A stretch of 64,000 bases of DNA from Rhizobium sp. Q54 (GTDB lineage Bacteria; Pseudomonadota; Alphaproteobacteria; Micropepsales; Micropepsaceae). Below the pieces are notes generated by a model that had not been told where the DNA came from, searched no databases, and saw nothing but the letters and a program-made list of their open reading frames with translations. The DNA is taken from NCBI GenBank assembly GCA_945882615.1, contig CAMCWK010000006.1:1-64000 (forward strand). The letters run 5' to 3'. Of this stretch, positions 33,282 through 41,196 are shown piece by piece; position 1 is the stretch's first letter, and every line of letters starts with the position of its first letter. The position numbers were made by a program, and so were the translations under genes.

Positions 33282-34594
33282 TCGCGGTCCTGCACATCGT
33301 CCTGGCTGATGTCGTTCCTGTAGGTTTCCGGCCCGCACCAGACTGCAAAGGCCGTCACCAGCGACACCGCGATGACATAGACCGCCACGCCCCAGGGTGC
33401 GCCCGCCATCCAGGCCACCAAGCTCGCGGCGATCAGGGGGGCGGGTCCGCCGGCGATGATCGAACCCAGCTCGCGGGCGAAGGCAAAGCCGGAATAGCGC
33501 AGGCGCGGCCCGAACAGTTCGGCGAAATAGACCGCCTGCGGCCCGAACATGGCGCCGCAGCCGATTCCCATCACGATGGTGAAAGCCAGGAAGATCAGGA
33601 ACGGATTGGTGGTTCCCACCAGCAGGAAAAAGGGAAAGGCGCAGACGGCTGAGAACAGCGCTCCGAACATGTAAACCGGGCGGCGGCCGATGCGGTCGGA
33701 CAGCCAGGCGAAGAACACCAATCCACAGACCATGGCGGCATTGCCGATGATCACGGCGGTGATGGCGGTTTCACGCGGCACGCTCAGCGTGGTGATCAGG
33801 TAGGACAGGCCGAAGACGGGATAGAGATAGCCCAGCGCGTTTTCCGCCAGCCGCGCGCCGACAACGACAAAGAAATTGCGCGGGCTGCGCCGCACCGCTT
33901 CCAGCGCCGGGAGTTTCAGCGGCGGACGTTTGGCGCGGGCGGCTTCGAACACCGGCGTCTCGCTCACCTTGGCGCGGATATAGACGCCCAGCGCCAGCAG
34001 CAGGATCGAACCCAGGAAGGGCACCCGCCAGCCCCAGCTCATCAGATCGTCGGCGGCCAACATGCCGATCAGCCAGAATGTGAGGCCCGCCAAGGCATTG
34101 CCCACCGTGGTGCCCATGGGCGCGAAGGCGCCGTACAGCCCGCGCCGCCCTTCGGGGGCGAATTCCACCGCCATCACCACCGCGCCGCCATACTCCGCGC
34201 CCGCCCCGAACCCCTGCAGCAGCCGCATGGTGAGCAGCAGGATCGGGGCCCAGATGCCGATCTGGGCATAGGTCGGCAGCAATCCGATCAAGAAGGTGCT
34301 GCCACCCACCAGCAGCAGGGTCGCCACCAGCATGGGTTTCCTGCCCCAGCGGTCGCCGAAATGGCCGAAGAACAGTCCGCCGAAGGGCCGCGCCAAAAAT
34401 CCCACCGCGAAAGTGGCGAAAGAGGCCATCACCCCGGTGGTGGGATCATAGCTGGGGAAGAACAGAGGCCCGAACACCAGCGCCGAGGCCATGCCGTAGA
34501 TGAAGAAGTCGTACCATTCCAGCGCCGAGCCGATGCCGGCGGCGAGCATCACATGGCGCAATGTGGTCGGCGATGGGACCTTCGCGTCGCTCAC
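33278..34594 (-). CDS. MFS transporter, metabolite:H+ symporter (MHS) family
   Basis: A 438-residue inner-membrane carrier with twelve hydrophobic segments. MHS landmarks are GSALEWYDFFIYG near residue 22, GHFGDRWGRKPML at loop 2-3, RLLQGFGAGAEYGGAV near segment 4 and the second-half WLSDRIGRRPVYM. MHS proteins import organic acids such as alpha-ketoglutarate, citrate, shikimate and proline/betaine. The start is a GTG at 34594 with AAGGGG seven bases upstream. It follows the PhyH gene after 35 bases. The substrate is likely an acid product of this cluster, by inference. Confidence 0.85.
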   Translation of the reverse strand: MSDAKVPSPTTLRHVMLAAGIGSALEWYDFFIYGMASALVFGPLFFPSYDPTTGVMASFATFAVGFLARPFGGLFFGHFGDRWGRKPMLVATLLLVGGSTFLIGLLPTYAQIGIWAPILLLTMRLLQGFGAGAEYGGAVVMAVEFAPEGRRGLYGAFAPMGTTVGNALAGLTFWLIGMLAADDLMSWGWRVPFLGSILLLALGVYIRAKVSETPVFEAARAKRPPLKLPALEAVRRSPRNFFVVVGARLAENALGYLYPVFGLSYLITTLSVPRETAITAVIIGNAAMVCGLVFFAWLSDRIGRRPVYMFGALFSAVCAFPFFLLVGTTNPFLIFLAFTIVMGIGCGAMFGPQAVYFAELFGPRLRYSGFAFARELGSIIAGGPAPLIAASLVAWMAGAPWGVAVYVIAVSLVTAFAVWCGPETYRNDISQDDVQDRD

Positions 34595-34629
34595 ACTGTT
34601 CCCCTTGCGCGGCGTCTGATGCGCGCCGC

Positions 34630-35511
34630 TTAGACTTTTGCCGGTTCGCGGCGCTGGAAGTATTTGTTCTGTGCCGTGCTTTGATTCTCGTAGATCGAGC
34701 CCTGGAAGGGCGCGGGCGGCAGCGGCATGCGCACCGGCGCGGGGACAATGCGCGGCGTGTTGATCACCGTGCCCGACACCAGGTTGCGGTTGTACTGGTC
34801 CCAATCCTTGATGCCCATCAGCGGAAAGGCGTCGCCGGCGGAGAATTCATAGAGCAGCAGCCGGCGCGGCTTGTCGGAGACATTCTGCGCCGAACCATGC
34901 ACCAGCCGGACATGATGGAAACTCATCGAGCCGGCCTTGCCCATCAGCGGCACGGCGCTTTCGAAATCCACTTCCCGGCGCGTGGGGTCCATCGCGCCGC
35001 AGAAGTAACCGCCCGAATGATGATCCCAGGTGGGGCCCTTGTGCGAGCCGGGCACCACCATCAGCGGGCCGTTTTCCATGAAGGCATCGTCCAGCATCAC
35101 GCCCACCGCCAGCATGTCGTCATTGGTGTGGGGATAGAAGGCCCAGTCCTGGTGCCACTCGACCGGCGAGCCGTAATGGGGCGACTTCAGGTTGATCTTG
35201 GAGCTTTGCAGCCGAACGCCCGACGGGCCCAGCAATTTTTCCAGGATGGCGACCATGCGCGGATATTGCGCCAGCTCCCAGAACACCGGGGTATGGCTGT
35301 GCGGCAGCTTGATGCGGCGGACCTTGGGGTGCTCAGGCGTGTGGCCCGGCTCCAGGTCATAGACATCGGTATGCTCGGTGACGGACGCGGCGTCGGCCAC
35401 CAGCGCATCCAGGGCGCCGCGCAACCGCGCCAGCATGTCAGGCGCGATCACATCGGGGACCACCAGATAGCCGGTCTCATGATAGCGCGCGACGTCGCGG
35501 TCAGTGATCAT
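34630..35511 (-). CDS. Phytanoyl-CoA dioxygenase (PhyH) family protein
   Basis: A 293-residue Fe(II)/2-oxoglutarate dioxygenase. The iron triad is visible as His-x-Asp in VEWHQDWAFYPH (about residues 119-121) and a distal His in VRLVHGSAQN, followed by the Arg that binds 2-oxoglutarate (KPRRLLLYE). The N terminus YHETGYLVVPDVI is typical. Bacterial PhyH proteins hydroxylate diverse small molecules and are frequent near carbohydrate gene clusters of unknown use. It is between the glycosyltransferase and MHS transporter genes on the same strand. Confidence 0.85.
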   Translation of the reverse strand: MITDRDVARYHETGYLVVPDVIAPDMLARLRGALDALVADAASVTEHTDVYDLEPGHTPEHPKVRRIKLPHSHTPVFWELAQYPRMVAILEKLLGPSGVRLQSSKINLKSPHYGSPVEWHQDWAFYPHTNDDMLAVGVMLDDAFMENGPLMVVPGSHKGPTWDHHSGGYFCGAMDPTRREVDFESAVPLMGKAGSMSFHHVRLVHGSAQNVSDKPRRLLLYEFSAGDAFPLMGIKDWDQYNRNLVSGTVINTPRIVPAPVRMPLPPAPFQGSIYENQSTAQNKYFQRREPAKV

Positions 35512-35567
35512 GCAAAGGATGCTGGCCTACCGCGCTTAAGGCGTCAATTATGCAGTTGCGAAGAGGC

Positions 35568-36662
35568 TTATGGCCGGATGGCAGGCGCCAGCAGCGCTTC
35601 CCATTGTGCCGCCCGCGCCGCCCAGTTGCTGATGCGGCCCACCGCCTGGGCCTGCGCGAAACGCTCCTGCGCCCATTCCTTTGGGGCGCGCAGGAAGTCC
35701 GCTTCGTTCCTGTCCAGCAGGGCGGTGATGCCGGCGACGTGAGCCTCGCGGGTGAAATTTCCTGCCACCGGCAACAGGTCGGCAAAGCCCATGGTGGTTT
35801 CCGGCAGGGCGCCGAAGGTGTTGCTGATGACCTTGAGACCGGCGGCCAGGGCTTCCTGCGCCACGATGCAATAGGTCTCGATGAAGGTGGAGGGATAGAC
35901 CAGGAAAGCGCTGCTGCGGAATTGACGCGCCAGTTCCGCCTGCCCCACCCCGCCATGATGATGGATGCGCGGATTTGCGCCCATCGCGGCATAGAGCGCG
36001 GCGAAACGCTCGTCAGAGTCCTGGTAGGCCTGCATGGAGGAAAACACGTGCAGTTCGGTCTGTGCCCTGGTGCGGCCCATCACATCGACCAGCTCGTCCA
36101 GCCCGCGAAACGGCATGGAGGCATAGACGGCACGGTTCTGCTTGGCGGCCAGCAATTCCTCAGCCGAAGAGAACATGTTCTCGAAACCCGGGCTGACGGC
36201 ATTGCCGATCACCACGCCGCGCGCGGCGAGCTTGAAATCGGCGCGTTGGGTCTCGCTGACATAGACGATGAAATCCAGCAGGTGCTGGACCTGGGGCAGA
36301 ATCTTGAGCGCCGGCTGGTTGGCGAAGACATGCGGCCAGGCGATGTTGAGCGTGCGGGGACTGCCGCTTCTTATATAGGGCGCGATGTCGGGATAGTTGA
36401 CGGCAATGGCCGCATCATAATTTTCCTTCGCGAAATAGCCCGCCGGATCGTTCAGCACCGGCTGTATCGGCTGATGCTTCACGCCCATCAGAGCCGGCGG
36501 CGTGCCGTCCGGCAGCAGCGATATCAGGGTGACGTCATGGCCACGGTCCGCCATAGCGCGCGCCAGATAGCACAGGCAGGACGCGATGCCGCCCAAAGGC
36601 GCGCTTTGCGGTGTGGCGACATTGAACGCCATGGTGCTGGGATTGAAGAAGGCGATTTTCAT
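35568..36662 (-). CDS. Glycosyltransferase, GT-B fold (GT4-like)
   Basis: A 364-residue cytoplasmic enzyme. The N-terminal domain begins KIAFFNPSTMAFN with GGIASCLCYLARAMADRGHDVTLIS. The C-terminal Rossmann domain has YPSTFIETYCIVAQEALAAGLKVISNTFGALPET, containing the E-x7-E type motif of GT4 enzymes. It probably transfers a sugar from an NDP donor onto a lipid, glycan or small acceptor. It lies 57 bases downstream in the minus-strand series from the GMC dehydrogenase operon towards PhyH, with 125 bases to the dehydrogenase gene, so cotranscription with the latter is uncertain. Confidence 0.82.
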   Translation of the reverse strand: MKIAFFNPSTMAFNVATPQSAPLGGIASCLCYLARAMADRGHDVTLISLLPDGTPPALMGVKHQPIQPVLNDPAGYFAKENYDAAIAVNYPDIAPYIRSGSPRTLNIAWPHVFANQPALKILPQVQHLLDFIVYVSETQRADFKLAARGVVIGNAVSPGFENMFSSAEELLAAKQNRAVYASMPFRGLDELVDVMGRTRAQTELHVFSSMQAYQDSDERFAALYAAMGANPRIHHHGGVGQAELARQFRSSAFLVYPSTFIETYCIVAQEALAAGLKVISNTFGALPETTMGFADLLPVAGNFTREAHVAGITALLDRNEADFLRAPKEWAQERFAQAQAVGRISNWAARAAQWEALLAPAIRP

Positions 36663-36738
36663 GCGGGCTCAAGATTGCATGGCGACGCCCAAAGAAAAAG
36701 CTCTCTACGTCTCGTTTCTAAGCGATGGATTTTGTGAC

Positions 36739-36755
36739 GGTCGCTAGCGACAGCG
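36739..36755. repeat. 17-base inverted copy of part of the 5817-5922 element
   Basis: GGTCGCTAGCGACAGCG is the exact reverse complement of 5839-5855. It contains the 10-base palindrome TCGCTAGCGA and lies in the 125-base gap after the glycosyltransferase start. It may mark a remnant of the same repeat. Confidence 0.45.
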
Positions 36756-36787
36756 TCGTGCGACGATGGCGCACCGCCCTCGCCCGC

Positions 36788-38458
36788 TTAGATCGTGACG
36801 TTGCCGGCCTTCGCAGCCTTCACCAGATGTTCGGCGCAGCGGTAGGCCAGCGCAGAAATCGTCATGGTGGGATGGTTGCGCCCGCCAGTGACCATGCTGG
36901 AGCCGTCGACCACGAATAGGTTGGGCACGTCATGGGCGCGGTGATACTTGTTCACCACCGATGTCTTCGGATCGTTGCCCATGCGGCAGGAGCCGCGGGC
37001 ATGCGAACCGCCGCGGCTGTCCGAGAGCGTATCGGCCCACACTTCGGTGGCTCCGGCCGCTTTGAGAATCTCCACCGACTTGTCGATGAAGAAGCGCATC
37101 GCCCTGAAGTCATTCTCATGGCTGGTGGTGGTGATGCGCAGCGCCGGCAGGCCCCAGGCATCCTTGGCCTCGGGGTCCAGGTCCACCATGTTGGTTTCCA
37201 GCGGCAGCTGGGAGATGAAGTTGACCAATGTGAGCCGGCGATTGGCCTGCTCGATCAGCGCCTTCTTGTAGCCCGCCCCCCAGCGCGGAGCACCCCGCGG
37301 CCCCGACAGGCCGTACTGGATGGGCGATTGCTGGCCGCGCGCCGTCATGCGGCCGCCGCCATACCAGCCGCGGCCCTTCACATCGTTGGGAACGTAAGAC
37401 AGGACCGCCGCGCCGGTGACGCAGCCTTTGTATTCGTTGAGCGGATCGGCGAAGAGCGCGGAGGCGCCGCCGCCATTGCCGACCATCAGATACTTGCCGA
37501 CGACGCCGCTGGAATTGGCCAACCCGTGCTGGAAGCGATTGGACTTGGACATCAGCAGCAGGCGCGGCGATTCCGTGCCATTGGCCGCCAGCACCACGCA
37601 CTTGGCCTTCTGGAAGACCTCGCGATTGTCGTTCTTCTTGTCCAGATAGATCACGCCGGTGGCACGGCCCGCCGCATTGACCGAAATCTCGCGGACATAG
37701 GAATTGGGACGGATTTCACAGTTGCCGGTCGCCACCGCAATGGGCAGCAGCGATACCGCGGAGGACGAACGCGCCTTCACCTGGCAGCCATAGCCCGAGC
37801 ACATGCCGCAATTGATGCAGGCGCTGCGCCCGTTGTAAGGCTCGGTGATGATGGCAGCGACATTGGGCGTCACCACCAGGCCCAGCTTGTCGGCCGCCTT
37901 CTGCACCAGCGCGCCGCTGCTTTTGAGCGGCAGCGGCGGCACCGGATAGGGCTTGGACATGGGCGCGATCAGCGGCGACTGGATGTTGGGACCGGAAACG
38001 CCGATCTCCCATTCCGCCTGCACGTAATAAGGCTCCAGCTCTTTATAGGTAATCGGCCAGTCGGCGATGCCGGTACCCTTGATGGTGCCGAAGCGGCTGG
38101 CTTCGTCGAATTCCCAGGGCAGATGCCGCCAGGACGAGGCGCCATAGGTGACGGTGCCGCCGCCCACCACGCAGCCGAAATTGTGATTGCCGGGCACCGC
38201 CTTTTCGCTGGCGTTGCGGCGGAAGGTGTTGACGTGCCGCCTGGGGTCGCTGATCAGCGCTTCGTCCTCGGTGGGGAAGCGGTTGGAGAGCTCGTCCTTG
38301 TTGTAGTCCTGCTCATGGCCATAGGCGCCCCAGCCACCCTGCTCCATGATCACCACCGAAAAACCGGCAACGGCAAGCTGCTTGGCCATCACCGAGCCGC
38401 CGGCGCCGGTGCCGATCACCACGAAATCCACTTCCTCGTTCGGGCTGTATTTCTTCAT
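36788..38458 (-). CDS. GMC-family FAD dehydrogenase with four-cysteine motif
   Basis: A 556-residue flavoprotein without signal peptide. FAD binding: VVIGTGAGGSVMAKQLAVAG (residues 13-32) and MEQGGWG. The block CVVGGGTVTYGASSWRHLPWEF is near residue 96. Cysteines 214, 217, 220 and 225 (CINCGMCSGYGC) form a cluster-like motif distinct from the first GMC protein in this window. The C-terminal active site has ARGSCRMG and GRNHPTMTI with the expected His. The start at 38458 has AGGCGTGATGCG upstream and lies 4 bases past the stop of the small-subunit gene. Export presumably relies on the Tat signal of that partner. It probably oxidises a sugar, polyol or glycoside; substrate unknown. Confidence 0.87.
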   Translation of the reverse strand: MKKYSPNEEVDFVVIGTGAGGSVMAKQLAVAGFSVVIMEQGGWGAYGHEQDYNKDELSNRFPTEDEALISDPRRHVNTFRRNASEKAVPGNHNFGCVVGGGTVTYGASSWRHLPWEFDEASRFGTIKGTGIADWPITYKELEPYYVQAEWEIGVSGPNIQSPLIAPMSKPYPVPPLPLKSSGALVQKAADKLGLVVTPNVAAIITEPYNGRSACINCGMCSGYGCQVKARSSSAVSLLPIAVATGNCEIRPNSYVREISVNAAGRATGVIYLDKKNDNREVFQKAKCVVLAANGTESPRLLLMSKSNRFQHGLANSSGVVGKYLMVGNGGGASALFADPLNEYKGCVTGAAVLSYVPNDVKGRGWYGGGRMTARGQQSPIQYGLSGPRGAPRWGAGYKKALIEQANRRLTLVNFISQLPLETNMVDLDPEAKDAWGLPALRITTTSHENDFRAMRFFIDKSVEILKAAGATEVWADTLSDSRGGSHARGSCRMGNDPKTSVVNKYHRAHDVPNLFVVDGSSMVTGGRNHPTMTISALAYRCAEHLVKAAKAGNVTI

Positions 38459-38462
38459 CGCA

Positions 38463-38993
38463 TCACGCCTTGTCATAGGCGCCGAACGGGGCGCGGAAGT
38501 TGAGGCTGTCGTCGAAGCCGATCTGCTGCCAGCCGACTTTGCGGAAATTGCCGCCATGCTGGGGGGCGGAGAACATGCCCATGATGGTGTGGTCGCGCAC
38601 GGTGCGGAAAAAGGGCGTGTTCTCGATTCCGGTGAGAAGCGCGATCTGCTGGTCCACCGGGAACGAGCCCAGCGGCTTGCCGCCGGTCTTGGCGGACAAT
38701 TCGCCGAAGCCCTTTTTGTAAATCTCCTGCTTGTCCTTCGCGAAGGTGACCAGCGCCAGGTCGATGAAATAAATCACCTGCGCTTCCTTCGCGCCGGGCG
38801 TGGAATCGCTGGGATAGATCTGCTGCGCCATGGCGTCGATCTCCATCGCCTGGGGGCGGGTGAAGAAGGTGAAATGGCCCATCTGCTGCGCCGCTTCCGC
38901 CGCCGCGACCTGGGCGGGCCAGTTGGCCGCCAGCCAGGCCGTGGTGGTGGCCCCGAAGCCTTTGAGCAGGAATGTCCGCCGTGTCGCGCTCAT
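38463..38993 (-). CDS. Gluconate 2-dehydrogenase subunit 3 family protein (Tat-exported small subunit)
   Basis: A 176-residue partner of the GMC dehydrogenase that follows it. The N terminus MSATRRTFLLKGFGATTTAWLAAN is a twin-arginine signal (TRRTFLLKG). The mature part has FTRPQAMEIDAMAQQIYPSDSTPGAKEAQVIYFIDLAL, the standard family core. GGGAG precedes the ATG. The operon order is NHL protein, this subunit, flavoprotein, with gaps of 12 and 4 bases. Compared with the 226-residue homologue at 14906 it is shorter and has a cleaner Tat signal. Confidence 0.88.
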   Translation of the reverse strand: MSATRRTFLLKGFGATTTAWLAANWPAQVAAAEAAQQMGHFTFFTRPQAMEIDAMAQQIYPSDSTPGAKEAQVIYFIDLALVTFAKDKQEIYKKGFGELSAKTGGKPLGSFPVDQQIALLTGIENTPFFRTVRDHTIMGMFSAPQHGGNFRKVGWQQIGFDDSLNFRAPFGAYDKA

Positions 38994-39005
38994 GAGGATT
39001 GCTCC

Positions 39006-39998
39006 CTATTTCTTCTGGTAGCGGGTGATGCCGCGCGGCGCGACATTCACCGCGCCATACATGTGTCCGTCGGGCGCGACGACCACGCCCTCGCCCGCCG
39101 TGTCGTCGGGCACGAAGCTTTGCGCCTTGCCTTCGCGGATCGAGCCGATCCAAACACCCTTTTTCCAGCCGCCGGGATGATTGGCTTCGCTGGAGTCGGC
39201 GTCGATGGCATAAAGCCGGTCGCCCGTGATGTAGAAGCCGCTGGGCCGTCCGAATTGCCGCCAGTCGGCGATGAACTTGCCGTCCTGGTCAAAGATCATG
39301 GTGCGGTTGTTGGCACGGTCGGCCACATACAGGCGGCCCTGCCCGTCCAGGGCCAGCGCGTGCGGGTTGTTGAACTGGTCCTTGCCCGCGCCGGCCTTGC
39401 CGCCCCACTCCTTGATGAACTTGCCATCGGCGCTGAACTTCATCACCCGCATGGCGAGGTCAGGCGGGACGATGCCGGCAATCGGCGCATGACCATCGGT
39501 GACGAAGATGTCGCCGCCCGGCGCCGTGATCACGTCGCTGGGCGACTGGAAATGACTTTCATCATTGCCGCGCTGACCGGCGGTGCCCAGGCGCAGCAGC
39601 ACATCACCCTTGGGCGACAGCTTGATGACCTGAAGGCCCTTGCTGCCATCCTTGGAAACGCCGCCATCGGTCACCCAGATATTGCCGGCGCGGTCGACAT
39701 GCAGACCGTGCGGAAACACGAACAGGCCGGCGCCGATGCCCCGGATCGCCTTGCCGGTCGCCATGTCGATTTGGATGATGGCGGGCTTGTCGGACGTCTC
39801 GCAGCTGTTGGCGCCGCAGCGGTCGATGGCCCAGATTTCACCCTTGGGGCCGCGTTCGATGCCGGCGGTCGAACCCCAGTTGCCTGTCGGCGGCGAGGCC
39901 CACTGGTTTTCCGCCTTGCCATAGGGCGAAGGAATGTCCTGGGCGGATGCCGCGATGGGAAGTCCCACAGCCATGGCCAATGCAAAAACGAATTTCAC
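39006..39998 (-). CDS. Secreted NHL-repeat beta-propeller protein
   Basis: A 330-residue periplasmic protein with a signal peptide (MKFVFALAMAVGLPIAASA). It contains repeated NHL units such as FPHGLHVDRAGNIWVTDGG, SPSDVITAPGGDIFVTDGHA and NPHALALDGQGRLYVADRAN, each with the G-x-I/L-Y/W-V-x-D pattern, giving a six-bladed propeller. Two cysteines lie in DRCGANSCETSD. The start is GTG at 39998 with AAGGGG upstream. It heads the GMC dehydrogenase operon, so it could bind a carbohydrate substrate or act as a lactonase-like enzyme (SMP-30-type propellers hydrolyse sugar lactones), but this is not shown. Confidence 0.8.
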   Translation of the reverse strand: MKFVFALAMAVGLPIAASAQDIPSPYGKAENQWASPPTGNWGSTAGIERGPKGEIWAIDRCGANSCETSDKPAIIQIDMATGKAIRGIGAGLFVFPHGLHVDRAGNIWVTDGGVSKDGSKGLQVIKLSPKGDVLLRLGTAGQRGNDESHFQSPSDVITAPGGDIFVTDGHAPIAGIVPPDLAMRVMKFSADGKFIKEWGGKAGAGKDQFNNPHALALDGQGRLYVADRANNRTMIFDQDGKFIADWRQFGRPSGFYITGDRLYAIDADSSEANHPGGWKKGVWIGSIREGKAQSFVPDDTAGEGVVVAPDGHMYGAVNVAPRGITRYQKK

Positions 39999-40186
39999 GC
40001 CCCACCCCTTTGTGCTTTGGCCGATTCCGGCCCTGTTGGGACCACGCTAATCCCGCCCCGTACCGGCGTCAAAAGCATCGCATGTGCGAGATGATCTTAT
40101 CTGCCGCTGCGACGCAGCATCCAGCTTGCCGCAACCTGTTGTTGGGTTATGGTCGCGCCCGCAAACATTCGAAGAAAGAACAGGAC

Positions 40187-41164
40187 ATGAAGATTCTGGT
40201 CACCGGCGCGGGCGGCATGATCGGGCGCAAGCTGGTTGAGCGCCTGGCGAAGGACAGGGCGCTGTGCGGCAAGCCGATCACCGGCTTGACCCTGGTGGAT
40301 GTGGTGGACAGCCCCATCCCCGAAGGCTCGCCCAAGGACAGCAAGAGCATCGTCTCCGATTTTTCCGAGCGCGGCGTCGCCACCACCCTGATCGCGGAGC
40401 GGCCCGATGTGATCTTCCATCTGGCCGCCATCGTGTCGGGCGATGCGGAAGCCAATTTCGAGAAGGGCTACAAGATCAACTTCAACGGCAGCTGGGCGCT
40501 GTTCGAGGCGGTCCGGCTGGAAGGCGAGAAGTCGCCCTACAAGCCGCGCTTTGTCTTCGCCTCGACGCTGGCCGTGTTCGGTCCGCCCTTTCCCGATTCC
40601 ATCACCGACGATTTCGCGCTGACGCCCACCACCAGCTATGGCACGCAAAAGGCGATGACCGAGCTGATGCTGGCCGATTACAGCCGCAAGGGTTTCCTGG
40701 ACGGTGTCGGCGTGCGCCTGCCCACCATCTGCATTCGCCCCGGCAAGCCCAACAAGGCGGCCTCCAGCTTCTTCTCGGGCATCCTGCGCGAGCCCCTGGC
40801 GGGCGCCGAAGCCCCGCTGCCGGTGGGCGATGAGGTGCGGCACTGGTTTGCGTCCCCGCGCGCCGCGGTCGGCTTCTTCATCAATGCCGCGACCATCGAT
40901 ACGTCATCGCTGGGCCCGCGCCGCTCCATGACCATGCCGGGCGTCTCCGCCACGGTGGGCGAGCAGATCGCGGCGCTGCGCAAGGCCGCCGGTGACAAGG
41001 CGGTGGCGCTGATCAAGCGGGTGGACGATCCGTTTGTCTCCAAGATCGTGCTGGGCTGGGCGGGGCGCTATACGCCGACGCTGGCGACCAAGATGGGCTT
41101 CAAAGCCGAGCAGAATTTCGACGAGATCATCAAGGTCTATCAGGAAGACGAAATGGGGAAGTAA
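40187..41164 (+). CDS. NAD-dependent epimerase/dehydratase family protein, D-erythronate dehydrogenase (DenD)-like
   Basis: A 325-residue extended SDR. The nucleotide-binding motif is VTGAGGMIGRKL at residues 5-16, with FHLAAIVSGDAEANFEKGY, and the catalytic Tyr/Lys in TSYGTQKAMTEL. RLPTICIRPGKPNKAASSFFSGILREPLAG is a stretch characteristic of DenD-type enzymes, which oxidise D-erythronate (or related C4 acids) to 2-oxo-tetronate. No DenD partner kinase (OtnK/DtnK) or isomerase/aldolase is in the window. It is cotranscribed with the PQQ dehydrogenase 32 bases downstream and divergent from the NHL/GMC operon. Confidence 0.8.
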   Translation: MKILVTGAGGMIGRKLVERLAKDRALCGKPITGLTLVDVVDSPIPEGSPKDSKSIVSDFSERGVATTLIAERPDVIFHLAAIVSGDAEANFEKGYKINFNGSWALFEAVRLEGEKSPYKPRFVFASTLAVFGPPFPDSITDDFALTPTTSYGTQKAMTELMLADYSRKGFLDGVGVRLPTICIRPGKPNKAASSFFSGILREPLAGAEAPLPVGDEVRHWFASPRAAVGFFINAATIDTSSLGPRRSMTMPGVSATVGEQIAALRKAAGDKAVALIKRVDDPFVSKIVLGWAGRYTPTLATKMGFKAEQNFDEIIKVYQEDEMGK

Positions 41165-41196
41165 TTCCCCGCACATAAATCAGGGCTTGGAATATT

